Shown in pieces: positions 19,647 to 30,648 of a DNA stretch of 64,000 nucleotides. The position numbers and the translations under genes are program-made. The notes beneath the pieces were generated by a model, which made no database searches, was not told the origin of the DNA, and saw only the letters and a program-made list of their open reading frames with translations. Position 1 is the stretch's first letter. Every line of letters begins with the position of its first letter. This DNA is from Brevundimonas sp. (GTDB lineage: Bacteria > Pseudomonadota > Alphaproteobacteria > Caulobacterales > Caulobacteraceae). The stretch covers positions 62,001-126,000 of the forward strand of contig NZ_JAIYCP010000015.1 in assembly GCF_027487935.1 (NCBI RefSeq). Direction: 5' to 3'.

Positions 19647-19937
19647 ATGCGTGTTCTGCTCCTCGCCGCAGCCCTGCTCGCCGCCGCACCGGCCTTCGCC
19701 CAGACGCCTGCCACCAGCGCTGTCCTCGTCGACGCCGCGCGCGCGCCCGCCGCCCGCACCATCATCGACGGCGCCTCCTGGAGCTGCACCGGCGCGACCT
19801 GCACCGCTACCGGCGGCGCGAACCAGCCCGCGACCCGCGCCTGCCGCCGCGTCGTGGCCCGCCTCGGGGCCGTGTCGTCGTTCAGCTACAAGGGCGTCGC
19901 CCTGTCGGCCGAACAGATTGCAGCCTGCAACGCCTGA
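19647..19937 (+). CDS. Small exported protein, CC_3515-like
   Basis: A 96-residue product with a clear signal peptide (MRVLLLAAALLAAAPAFAQ). The mature part carries SWSCTGATC and ends TRACRRVVARLGAVSSFSYKGVALSAEQIAACNA, a layout I associate with the CC_3515 family of extracytoplasmic proteins in Caulobacterales. Four cysteines (SWSC, TGATC, TRAC, AAC) could form two disulfides in the periplasm. A terminator follows directly. Function unknown. Confidence 0.75.
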   Translation: MRVLLLAAALLAAAPAFAQTPATSAVLVDAARAPAARTIIDGASWSCTGATCTATGGANQPATRACRRVVARLGAVSSFSYKGVALSAEQIAACNA

Positions 19938-19960
19938 TCGCCTTCAGGCCCTGAACGACA

Positions 19961-19990
19961 AAGGCCGCCCTGCGAGGGGCGGCCTTTTTT
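19961..19990 (+). terminator. Rho-independent terminator
   Basis: A 10-bp stem AAGGCCGCCC/GGGCGGCCTT with a 6-base loop and a T-run, 24 bases after the CC_3515-like gene. On the opposite strand it lies past the gltX stop and could serve both genes. Confidence 0.9.
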
Positions 19991-20010
19991 GTTGCCGAAA
20001 CCCGCCCTGC

Positions 20011-21345
20011 TCAGGCCGCCTCGCCCTTCAGCCGCTTCACGATCCGCTCGCGCCCGATCATCGGTGCCAGGGTCGCCATGTCCGGGCCATGCGACTGGCC
20101 CGTGATCATCATCCGCAGCGGCATGAACAGGGCCTTGCCCTTGGCGCCCGTGGCCTCCTTGACCGCGTTCGTCCACACCGGCCACAGGGTCTCATCGATG
20201 ACCTCCGGCAGGGCCGCCAGCGCCGCCGCCGCAAAGGCCGCGTCCTCGATCACCGGCGTGATCGGACCCCGCACGATCGTCGCCATTTCAATGACATCGC
20301 CGAACTTCTGAAGGTTGCCTCGCACCCCGTTCCAGAAGCCCTCGCCCAGATCGGCGTCCAGTTCGGCCAGCCTCGGCCGGGCGACCGCATGACCCATGAC
20401 ATGCAGCGACTGGGCGTTCAGACGATCCAGATCGGCCGTGTCATAACGCGCCGGCGAACGCCCCATTTTCGAAAAGGCGAAGCTGCTGCCGAGGGCCTCG
20501 ACCGACGCCCCGACTTCCAGCGGGTCCGACGTGCCGATCCGGCCGAGATGGCTGGTGATGGCGATCGGCTCATAGCCCTGGTCGCGCATCTCCGCGATCG
20601 ACAGCGAGCCCAGCCGTTTGGACAGCGCCTGACCATCGGCCCCCACCAGCAGCGGCATATGGGCGAAGCCGGGCACGGTCGCGCCCAGGGCCTCGAAGAT
20701 CTCGATCTGCGCCCCGGTGTTGGTGACGTGGTCCTCGCCGCGGATGACGTGGGTGATGGCCATGTCGATGTCATCGACGACCGACGGCAGGGTGTAGAGG
20801 AACAGGCCGTCCTCGCGGATCAGCACCGGGTCCGACATTGAGGTCGTGTCCACCTCGGCATGGCCGCGTGCCAGATCTTCCCAGGCCACGCGGCGGCCCT
20901 CCAGCTTGAAGCGCCAGTGCGGTCGCCGTCCCTCGGCCTCATAGGCTGCCTTCTCGGCATCGGTCAGGTCCAGCGCCGCGCGGTCGTAGATCGGCGGCAG
21001 GCCGCGCGACAGCTGCACCTTGCGGCGGCGATCCAGCTCTTCGGACGTGTCGTAACAGGGGTAGAGCCGACCGGCGGCTTTCAGCCGCGCCGCCGCCTCC
21101 TCATAGCGGTCGAACCGCTTCGACTGGTTGTAGCGTTCGTCCCACACCAGACCGAGCCAGGTCAGATCGTCCTCGATCCCCTGTTCGAATTCAGGGGTGG
21201 AACGGGCCAGGTCGGTGTCGTCGATACGCAGCACGAACTTGCCGCCCTGCCCTTTCGCGAACATCCAGTTCACGAGAGCGGTGCGGACATTGCCGACGTG
21301 CAGCTTACCCGTCGGCGACGGGGCGAAACGGACCTTGACGGACAT
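20011..21345 (-). CDS. gltX: Glutamyl-tRNA synthetase
   Basis: A class Ib synthetase of 444 residues. The HIGH-like motif is PSPTGKLHVGNVRTAL (residues 10-25) and the KMSKS-like motif appears as ALSKRLGS. It charges tRNA-Glu and, in organisms lacking GlnRS, also tRNA-Gln, the mischarged product being repaired by GatCAB, which is encoded at 59703-63442. Many alphaproteobacteria carry two gltX genes, so the exact tRNA range is open. The start at 21345 (MSVKVRFAPS) is set by homology. Confidence 0.95.
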   Translation of the reverse strand: MSVKVRFAPSPTGKLHVGNVRTALVNWMFAKGQGGKFVLRIDDTDLARSTPEFEQGIEDDLTWLGLVWDERYNQSKRFDRYEEAAARLKAAGRLYPCYDTSEELDRRRKVQLSRGLPPIYDRAALDLTDAEKAAYEAEGRRPHWRFKLEGRRVAWEDLARGHAEVDTTSMSDPVLIREDGLFLYTLPSVVDDIDMAITHVIRGEDHVTNTGAQIEIFEALGATVPGFAHMPLLVGADGQALSKRLGSLSIAEMRDQGYEPIAITSHLGRIGTSDPLEVGASVEALGSSFAFSKMGRSPARYDTADLDRLNAQSLHVMGHAVARPRLAELDADLGEGFWNGVRGNLQKFGDVIEMATIVRGPITPVIEDAAFAAAALAALPEVIDETLWPVWTNAVKEATGAKGKALFMPLRMMITGQSHGPDMATLAPMIGRERIVKRLKGEAA

Positions 21346-21417
21346 GCGAAGAACCTTGGAAGCGCGGGGCGCACAGGTCGCGCTCCGCATCCCTCAAGTC
21401 AAGGCGTCGTGACCCGA

Positions 21418-21849
21418 TCAGTCGTCCCGGTGCACGCGCTCACGGCGTTCGTGCCGCTCCTGGGCCTCGACCGACAGCGTCGCCGTCGGGCGGGCTTCCA
21501 GCCGTCCGAGGCTGATCGGCTCGCCGGTCTCCTCGCAATAGCCATAGGAGCCGTCCTCGATCCGGCGCAGCGCTTCATCGATCTTGGAGATCAATTTGCG
21601 CTGGCGGTCGCGGGTGCGCAGTTCGAGGGCGCGATCGGACTCCGAAGAGGCCCGGTCGACCAGATCCGGATGATTTTCCGTCTCTGCCTTCAGATTGACG
21701 ACAGTCCCCTTGGACTCGCGAAGGATATCATCCTTCCAGTCCATCAGCTTGCCCTTGAAATAGGCCAGCTGCCGCTCGCTCATGAACGGCTCGTCGTCGG
21801 ACGGCCTGTACCCGGCCGGCTCGACAATCGCAGACGCCAATGCGGTCAT
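21418..21849 (-). CDS. dksA: RNA polymerase-binding transcription factor DksA
   Basis: DksA enters the RNA polymerase secondary channel and, with ppGpp, alters initiation at rRNA and amino-acid promoters. The 143-residue product has the N-terminal region, a coiled coil (about residues 30-100), and the C-terminal globule YGYCEETGEPISLGRLEARP. Of the four zinc cysteines of E. coli DksA only one remains; this reduced form is usual for alphaproteobacterial DksA. The ATG at 21849 is preferred over a GTG three codons upstream. Confidence 0.93.
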   Translation of the reverse strand: MTALASAIVEPAGYRPSDDEPFMSERQLAYFKGKLMDWKDDILRESKGTVVNLKAETENHPDLVDRASSESDRALELRTRDRQRKLISKIDEALRRIEDGSYGYCEETGEPISLGRLEARPTATLSVEAQERHERRERVHRDD

Positions 21850-22035
21850 AGTTCGCACTCACGGTCTTTAGCAGCGCCCCCCTGTGGCGCAGCCCTGCCT
21901 ATAGGGAGGTCAGAGAGTCGCGGCAACAACGCTCGCGCGGGCGTGACCTGTGAAGCCTGCAGTCAGCGCGCGAGCGTGACATTTCTTCATCACCCGGGGT
22001 GCCCGGACCCGAGTTTCACAAGGAATTTCGGGTGT

Positions 22036-22461
22036 TTATGTTGCAGTGCGGCGTAACTCGGCCTTGGCCAGTTCCACAGCCGCCCGCAGATCGATCTGAT
22101 CCAGCAGGCTGTTCAACGCGGCATCCGCGTCATCCGGGCGCTCTTCACGCAGCGTCCGCGTCAGCCGATCGAGGGCACCGTCGCCCGCCTCACCCGCCAG
22201 CAAGGCCAGTTTCAGCTCATCCAGCCGGTCCAGCAGACCACCCCCACGCCGGATCGCGCGACGGCGGCGTTCCGTCGCATCCTCGACCCCCTGCAGCGCC
22301 ATCAGGGCCGCGGCATCGGTAACGGCGGACGGTGCGGGGGCGGAAACCGTCGCGCTGGCGCCGGACGTCGTTGCGCCGGTCGGCACGGCAAAGCTGCCGT
22401 TCGCGCGGGCGGCCCGGGGCCCCGGTGACGACGACGGTCCGGACGGGCCTGTAACCTTCAT
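22036..22461 (-). CDS. fliX: Flagellar assembly regulator FliX
   Basis: A 141-residue protein that in Caulobacter works with FlbD to connect flagellar assembly to sigma-54-dependent class III/IV transcription. The N-terminal third is Ser/Pro/Ala-rich and disordered; the C-terminal part is helical, with ALMALQGVEDATERRRRAIRRG and LLDRLDELKLALL. It is divergent from flgI, as in Caulobacter, which supports the identification. The ATG at 22461 is the only plausible start. Confidence 0.9.
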   Translation of the reverse strand: MKVTGPSGPSSSPGPRAARANGSFAVPTGATTSGASATVSAPAPSAVTDAAALMALQGVEDATERRRRAIRRGGGLLDRLDELKLALLAGEAGDGALDRLTRTLREERPDDADAALNSLLDQIDLRAAVELAKAELRRTAT

Positions 22462-22524
22462 GGCAAGCGATTCCAGCTCATGAGCCAGCTTTGACGCCCG
22501 CTCGTCACCGTTTGGTTAACGGCC

Positions 22525-22539
22525 CGGCAGTTTCTGCCG
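22525..22539. promoter_or_regulatory. Palindrome resembling the FlbD-binding ftr element
   Basis: CGGCAGTTTCTGCCG is a perfect 6-bp inverted repeat with a 3-base spacer in the fliX-flgI intergenic region, about 55 bases upstream of the sigma-54 -24 element. Caulobacter ftr sites bound by FlbD are CGGCA/TGCCG palindromes near flagellar promoters. Assignment is by similarity and context. Confidence 0.55.
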
Positions 22540-22594
22540 TCTCCTGTCCGTTCAGCAACCGCCTGACCACTGTTTTTACAACAGTTTCTTCGCG

Positions 22595-22608
22595 GCACGG
22601 GATTGGCA
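22595..22608 (+). promoter_or_regulatory. Sigma-54 promoter of flgI-cheL-flbY
   Basis: GGCACGGGATTGGC has the invariant GG-N10-GC of RpoN promoters, with the -24 part GGCAC. Transcription would begin near 22620, leaving a leader of about 24 bases before the flgI ATG at 22644. This rules out the in-frame ATG at 22608, which lies inside the promoter. Confidence 0.8.
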
Positions 22609-22643
22609 TGAGACCCGGCGCAACCGCTCCGGACGCCCCGACC

Positions 22644-23750
22644 ATGCAGAAACTGCTCGCCACCATCCTGACCGCCGCCGCCCTGGCCGGGCTCACGTCT
22701 CCAGCCCTGGCCCAGTCGCGGATCAAGGATATCGCCGCGGTTGAGGGCGTGCGCTCCAACCAGCTGGTCGGCTACGGCCTTGTGGTCGGCCTGAACGGCA
22801 CCGGCGACTCCTTGCGCAACTGCCCCTTCACCCGCCAGTCGCTGGAAGGCATGACCGAGCGGCTTGGCGTGAATATTCGCGGGGCCAATGCCAACGCCAA
22901 GAACCTGGCCGCCATCATGGTGACGGCCGAGCTTCCGCCCTTCGCCACGCCGGGTGCCCGGATCGACGTCAGCGTGGCCTCGATGTGCGACGCCAAGAGC
23001 CTGCTGGGCGGGACCCTGCTTGTGACCAGCCTTCAGGGCGCCGATGGCCAAGTCTATGCCGTCGCACAGGGATCGATCCAGACCGGAGCGGTTTCGGGCG
23101 GCGGGTCCTCGGGCTCGTCCGTCACCCGGGGCGTCCCCACGGCCGGCCGCATCGCCTCCGGCGCTACGGTCGAGCGCGAGACCGGCTTTCACCTCGCCAA
23201 CATGAACGAGGTCCGGCTGACCCTGCGCAATCCCGATTTCACCACGGCCCAACGCATGGCCGCCGCGATCAACCAGGTCTATCCGAACACCGCCCTGGCG
23301 GAGAACGGCACCGTCGTTGCCCTGCGCGCGCCCGGCCAGATGGGCATGGCAGGCTTCATCAGCCGGGTCGAGAACCTCGAGGTCATGGTCGACACCCCGG
23401 CCCGGGTCATCATCGATGAGGTCAATGGCGTCATCGTCATGGGGGAGTCCGTCCGCGTCTCCACCGTCGCCATCGCCCAGGGCAATCTGACCATCTCGGT
23501 GCAGGAGAGTTCCGCGGTCAGCCAGCCCGAACCCTTCAGTCGCGGCGGCGAAACCGTCGTCGTCCCCCAGACCGATATCGTGATCGAGGAAGAACTGGGC
23601 CGGGAGATGAGGATTGTCCGCGGTGGATCCTCGCTTTCGACCCTGGTCAACGGCCTCAACGCCCTCGGCGTCAGCCCGCGTGACATGATCAGCATTCTTC
23701 AGGCCATCAAGGCCGCCGGTGCCCTCCAGGCCGAAATCGAGGTGATGTGA
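22644..23750 (+). CDS. flgI: Flagellar P-ring protein FlgI
   Basis: FlgI forms the periplasmic P ring around the flagellar rod. The 368-residue product has a signal peptide (MQKLLATILTAAALAGLTSP, cleaved at ALAQ), then the hallmark SRIKDIAAVEGVRSNQLVGY and VVGLNGTGDS, which are diagnostic of FlgI. The C-terminus ends in SILQAIKAAGALQAEIEVM. The start is fixed by the sigma-54 promoter and homology. First gene of an operon; its stop overlaps the cheL start (TGATG). Confidence 0.97.
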   Translation: MQKLLATILTAAALAGLTSPALAQSRIKDIAAVEGVRSNQLVGYGLVVGLNGTGDSLRNCPFTRQSLEGMTERLGVNIRGANANAKNLAAIMVTAELPPFATPGARIDVSVASMCDAKSLLGGTLLVTSLQGADGQVYAVAQGSIQTGAVSGGGSSGSSVTRGVPTAGRIASGATVERETGFHLANMNEVRLTLRNPDFTTAQRMAAAINQVYPNTALAENGTVVALRAPGQMGMAGFISRVENLEVMVDTPARVIIDEVNGVIVMGESVRVSTVAIAQGNLTISVQESSAVSQPEPFSRGGETVVVPQTDIVIEEELGREMRIVRGGSSLSTLVNGLNALGVSPRDMISILQAIKAAGALQAEIEVM

Positions 23751-24046
23751 TGAGCGTCCCGGTCGTTTCCCCCGCCACCCTGCCCCCGGCTGCAGCGCCG
23801 GCCGTCGTCACGGCCCGCATGCGCGAGACGGCCGAGGCGTTTGAAGCCTCCTTCCTCTCACAGATGCTCAAGCCCATGTTCGAGGGCCTTTCGACCGAGG
23901 CCCCCTTCGGCGGCGGCGAAGCCGAGGGCACCTGGCGAGGGTTCCTCGTCGATGCCATGGCCAAACAGGCTGTCCGCGGCGGGGGCATAGGCCTGGCCGA
24001 CCAGGTCGTCGCCCAGATGCTGAAGATGCAGGAGCAGGGTCAATGA
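23750..24046 (+). CDS. cheL: Rod-binding protein CheL (FlgJ N-terminal type)
   Basis: A 98-residue protein equal to the N-terminal rod-binding domain of FlgJ without the muramidase part (AFEASFLSQMLKPMFEGLST and GTWRGFLVDAMAKQAVRGGGIGLAD). In Caulobacter this gene is called cheL and follows flgI. It presumably helps rod assembly in the periplasm. ATG at 23750 overlaps the flgI stop by one base, and its own stop overlaps the flbY start (ATGA). Confidence 0.9.
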   Translation: MSVPVVSPATLPPAAAPAVVTARMRETAEAFEASFLSQMLKPMFEGLSTEAPFGGGEAEGTWRGFLVDAMAKQAVRGGGIGLADQVVAQMLKMQEQGQ

Positions 24047-24486
24047 CCGACGCCGCCGCGCTGAACGCCACCGTCCGTGTCCGCCAGCTGATCGACCTCA
24101 CAAACCGGCTGACCGCTCGGCTGACCGAGGAATCGGGCGTCTTTGAATCCAATCGTCCGCAGGACGCCGCCGCTGCCCTCGTCGGTACCCAGGACCTGGC
24201 CAATACCTACCGGCGGGAGTCGGCCCAGCTGAAGGCAGACCCCACCTCGATCGCGGCCGCCTCCGCCGAAGACAGGGCCCGGCTGATCCAGGCGACCACG
24301 GCCTTCGAGGCCGTCCTGAACCGTCACGCCCGCGCCGTCGAGGCGGCCCGGATCGTCTCGGAGGGCCTCGTGCGCACCATCGCCGCCGAGGTCGCCGGCC
24401 AGCGCGGCAGCCCCTCTGCCTACGGCGCATCTGGCCGGGCCAACGCCAGCGACGGGCGCGCAGTCGCCTTCAACCGACAGGCTTAA
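24043..24486 (+). CDS. flbY: Flagellar protein FlbY
   Basis: A 147-residue, mainly helical protein (MTDAAALNATVRVRQLIDLT...) third in the flgI-cheL operon, the same place as Caulobacter flbY. The helical build is FlgN-like, so a chaperone or assembly role is plausible, but the mechanism is not known to me. It overlaps cheL by ATGA and so is translationally coupled. Confidence 0.82.
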   Translation: MTDAAALNATVRVRQLIDLTNRLTARLTEESGVFESNRPQDAAAALVGTQDLANTYRRESAQLKADPTSIAAASAEDRARLIQATTAFEAVLNRHARAVEAARIVSEGLVRTIAAEVAGQRGSPSAYGASGRANASDGRAVAFNRQA

Positions 24487-24545
24487 CCGCGGCGTTAATC
24501 CTTTTCGTCGAACGTGTCTTCATATCCATACGGTAACCCGGTGGT

Positions 24546-26126
24546 ATGAACACCAAGTCCCGTCTTCTCGGCATGGCCTTCGCCGCCGCAGATACACTTG
24601 TTGAGCTCGATGCGGACGGTCGCATCAGCTTGGCGCTTGGTGCCGGGCCCTGTCCTCAAAGTCCTGTGGTTGAGAGCTGGACCGGAACCCGGCTGACCGA
24701 TCTCGTCGGCAAGGCGGGTCAGAAGCAGCTCGCCGATGCACTCAAGTCAATCCGGCCGAGTGTCAGGACTGCCCCGATCGACGCGTTGATGGTCTGTGGT
24801 TCGGACCGCGTTCGCAAGGCCCGCCTGCGCTTTTTCCAGCTCCCCGACCTCGCGCCGGCTGTTTCCTGCTCCATCACCTATGACGGTGCGCCCTTCACCC
24901 TTGATCTCCCGGAAGCGCCCCAGCTGCTCAGCGCGGACGGTCTGCTGACGCGCGTCCGCGGCTCGCTCCTCGAAGCGAACGCAGCCCTTGCGGTCGCCTT
25001 CGTCGATGTCCCGGGACTGGCCGTGGAAGGTGAGGCCCAACAGCGCGCTGCGGCCCGGGTCGCGGCGGTCCTCCAGGCCTCGTCCATCGACGGATCTTCC
25101 GCAGCCCGGCTGACACCCGAACGGTTCGCCCTGGTGCGTGCATCGGAGGACAAGTCGGACCTCGCGACCGAGGTCCGGGACGCCGCAGCCGCCGAAGGGC
25201 TCGAACTCATCGTCCGGACCACCGAGGCCGCACTCTCCGGGGTCGTCTCGGCGGATTCGACCGTGCGGGCGCTCCGCTTCGCTCTCGAGGCCTGCATTCG
25301 GGAGGGCGGAATCGACGGTGCCGGAGCCGCCCTGTCGGAGAGCCTGAAGCGGACCCTGGATCAGGCTGACCGCTTCCGTGCGATGGTTCAGGCTCGGGAG
25401 TTTACCCTCGAATACCAACCGATCGTCGATCTCGTGAGCGGCGTGACCCATCATTTCGAGGCCCTCGCCCGGTTCGGGTCCCGCGGACCCGCCGATTCCA
25501 TTCGCCTCGCCGAGGAACTGGGCCTGATCGAGGGCTTCGATCTCGCCGTTGTCGAAAAAACCTTGCAGCAGCTGCGACGTCCCGGGTTCGGCCTGACGAA
25601 GATCGCGGTCAATGTCTCGGGCGCTTCGCTGGGCTCGGACGGCTATGTCGACGGCTTGCTCCGGCTGACAGCCTCCGCGCCGGACATCCGGAAACGAATT
25701 CTCATTGAGGTGACCGAAACGGCGGCGGTCGCCGATATCGAGGCTGCGGCGCGGCGGCTCTCCGGCCTGCGCCGGGCCGGCATCCGGGTCTGTCTCGATG
25801 ATTTCGGCGTCGGTGCCGCGTCTCTTGACTATCTTCACCGCTTGCCCGCCGACACCGTCAAGATCGACGGCCGGTTCGTGCGCGATATCGTCAGCGACCA
25901 GCGGGCTCGCGATCTCGTCTCCCATCTGGTCGAACTCTGCGCAGACCTGAAGATGGCGACGATCGCGGAGATGATCGAGACGGAAGAACAGAAGACGACG
26001 ATCCGGGGCCTCGGCGTCGGCTACGGCCAGGGCTGGCTCTTCGGCCGCCCGGCTGCGGAACCCACCAACGCAGGCTCGAGTTCGGTCGCCACGCGTCGTG
26101 TCGGTGCCGTTGAGGGCTGGAGCTGA
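24546..26126 (+). CDS. EAL-domain protein, probable c-di-GMP phosphodiesterase
   Basis: A 526-residue soluble protein. Residues 1-125 are uncharacterised (PAS-like by eye) and about 130-250 resemble a degenerate GGDEF domain without the GGDEF motif. The EAL domain spans about 280-510. Catalytic features are present: EAL at 305-307, NVSGAS, EVTET, the DDFG pair, KIDG, and YGQGWLFG near the end. It therefore should hydrolyse c-di-GMP to pGpG. It is 60 bases after flbY, so it may be co-expressed with flagellar genes or have its own promoter. It lacks the N-terminal membrane segments of TipF. Confidence 0.85.
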   Translation: MNTKSRLLGMAFAAADTLVELDADGRISLALGAGPCPQSPVVESWTGTRLTDLVGKAGQKQLADALKSIRPSVRTAPIDALMVCGSDRVRKARLRFFQLPDLAPAVSCSITYDGAPFTLDLPEAPQLLSADGLLTRVRGSLLEANAALAVAFVDVPGLAVEGEAQQRAAARVAAVLQASSIDGSSAARLTPERFALVRASEDKSDLATEVRDAAAAEGLELIVRTTEAALSGVVSADSTVRALRFALEACIREGGIDGAGAALSESLKRTLDQADRFRAMVQAREFTLEYQPIVDLVSGVTHHFEALARFGSRGPADSIRLAEELGLIEGFDLAVVEKTLQQLRRPGFGLTKIAVNVSGASLGSDGYVDGLLRLTASAPDIRKRILIEVTETAAVADIEAAARRLSGLRRAGIRVCLDDFGVGAASLDYLHRLPADTVKIDGRFVRDIVSDQRARDLVSHLVELCADLKMATIAEMIETEEQKTTIRGLGVGYGQGWLFGRPAAEPTNAGSSSVATRRVGAVEGWS

Positions 26127-26266
26127 CAAGGGACCGGCGTCCCTCCGTTCCCGGCCTTGCCTGACCCTGTATCGTCTATCCCGGCGGCTGGCGCTGCGTG
26201 AATCCGCGCGTGAACCCGGCCCACACATCCCGAGCCGGTCTCTGATCAGGTTACCGCAAAGGCCTC

Positions 26267-26395
26267 TTAGCCGCGCGGACCGCGAGGCGACCGGGCGCGG
26301 ATCCGCACGGGCACCGGGCGAGGCCGCGACATCACACAGGCGAGCACGAGCAGCGGCGCGAAAAGGGCGAAACCGATTTCCAGGGCGCTGATCAT
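26267..26395 (-). CDS. Putative small membrane protein
   Basis: A 42-residue ORF (MISALEIGFALFAPLLVLAC...) with one transmembrane segment followed by a strongly basic Arg/Pro tail, with GGAG upstream. Third codon positions are GC-rich. It lies in the 513-base gap between the EAL gene and uvrA, where otherwise only the LexA box at 26531 is seen. No family recognised. Confidence 0.45.
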   Translation of the reverse strand: MISALEIGFALFAPLLVLACVMSRPRPVPVRIRARSPRGPRG

Positions 26396-26530
26396 GATCG
26401 TCGAACTCCGGTGAACCGAGGCAGAAACGAAGAATGCGGGTGAAGCCCCCGGGGCGCAAGCCCTTTCAGCACCGCCCGTGCCGCCTCCAGGTCGTACGGT
26501 ATGCCTTTGGCGGTCGGTAGCAGGGCTCTT

Positions 26531-26545
26531 GTTCCCGCATTGTTC
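26531..26545 (+). promoter_or_regulatory. LexA (SOS) box of uvrA
   Basis: GTTCCCGCATTGTTC matches the alphaproteobacterial LexA consensus GTTC-N7-GTTC exactly. It lies 95 bases before the uvrA ATG, in the place expected for SOS repression. Confidence 0.85.
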
Positions 26546-26639
26546 TTGCTGAAACCCGCGAATTGATGCCCATATAGCGGGCTCGCGTCGGGCCCTGCCC
26601 GGCTCTGTCGCCCTCCCTGACTCCCATCCTTCAGGCCCC

Positions 26640-29546
<2,907 letters not shown>

Positions 29547-29550
29547 CGGT

Positions 29551-30501
29551 TCAGGCCGCGTCCACAGCCGCGTCGGGGGCCGCTTCCACCCCATGGTCGC
29601 GGGTCCGGCCGCGCACCATCAGCACGACCGTGCCAATCAGCAGCACGGCGGTCGTCACCAGACTGGCCTCCGGACCGAAGCTTGCGCCGGTCAGCCACCA
29701 GGCCGCGCCGGGAGCACCCGTCAGGTCCGTGACCAGCGGCGTGGTCGCGATCACCTGGCCCGACACTTCCAGACCGAAGCCGAGACCCAACAGCCAGTTC
29801 CACGCCGCATGCCAGCCGCAGACACCCCACAACGAGCCCTCGCGCACGGCGTAGAGGCTGATGAACAGACCGAACAGAACGATATTGGCGAGGCCGACAT
29901 ACAGTTCGTTTGACGGCTCGATATTGCCGGCATGGGCCAGGGCGAACAGCACGGAGTTGGCGATCACCGCGATCCACAGACCGTGCCGCGAGGCGATCAA
30001 CTGCATCAGCCAGCCGCGGAACAGAAGCTCTTCCGTCGATCCCTGGATGATGAAGCCCAGCATCAGCACGCCGATCGGCAACAGGGCGGCACCGACAGCG
30101 GCGGAGCCGAACGCCCCGGCCCCCTCAACCACATAGCCCCCGGCCGCCCAGATGATGCCCACCACGCCGCCCAGAAAGGCCAGGCCGATCAGATAGCCGC
30201 GCAGGAAACGCATCGGCCCATCGGCGTTCAGACCCAGGGCCGCCGGCCCGCGCCGTTCGAACAGCCACGCCCAGAGCAGGACAAGGACGGCGCTCAGACC
30301 GAAGGCAGCGCCGAGCTGATAGGCCATCTGCGGCCAGCCGTCGTCGCCGCCACCGGGCTCCACAAAGCCCGTCGCGACCGCCGGAAGATAGGCCCCGACC
30401 TCTCCGCAGACCATGAAGACCAGCCCCAGCACGATCGCGGCGAGCGTCCAGGTCCGCCGATGGCGCCGCTTGCGCTGGGCGTAGATTTCAATACCGGCCA
30501 T
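29551..30501 (-). CDS. CPBP family intramembrane metalloprotease
   Basis: A 316-residue membrane protein with about eight hydrophobic segments. The CPBP (Abi/Rce1) motifs are present: EELLFRGW at 157-164, FALAH with His190, and GWHAAWNW near 230. These supply the glutamate and histidine active-site residues of Rce1-like proteases. Bacterial members are connected with bacteriocin self-protection or prenyl-protein processing, but the substrate here is unknown. It is convergent with uvrA. Confidence 0.85.
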   Translation of the reverse strand: MAGIEIYAQRKRRHRRTWTLAAIVLGLVFMVCGEVGAYLPAVATGFVEPGGGDDGWPQMAYQLGAAFGLSAVLVLLWAWLFERRGPAALGLNADGPMRFLRGYLIGLAFLGGVVGIIWAAGGYVVEGAGAFGSAAVGAALLPIGVLMLGFIIQGSTEELLFRGWLMQLIASRHGLWIAVIANSVLFALAHAGNIEPSNELYVGLANIVLFGLFISLYAVREGSLWGVCGWHAAWNWLLGLGFGLEVSGQVIATTPLVTDLTGAPGAAWWLTGASFGPEASLVTTAVLLIGTVVLMVRGRTRDHGVEAAPDAAVDAA

Positions 30502-30648
30502 GCGGCGCTCCTTGGCGTGGGTCAGCGGACAACGATCCGTCCAGGCATGAGGCCGCGACGGCGGTCAATGGATGCAGGCCGGGGAAGATTGATCAGGCCA
30601 CGGCCGCGCGACTGAAGAGTTCGCCGGTCGGACACTGCGACAGGCACC

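Noticed and set aside
22513..22520. GTTAAC near fliX as a CtrA half-site
   Set aside because: Only one partial half-site; the second half is absent at the expected spacing.
24483..24498. TTAACCGCGGCGTTAA as a CtrA site before the EAL gene
   Set aside because: The spacing between TTAA halves is 8 instead of 7, and it overlaps the flbY stop; too weak to annotate.
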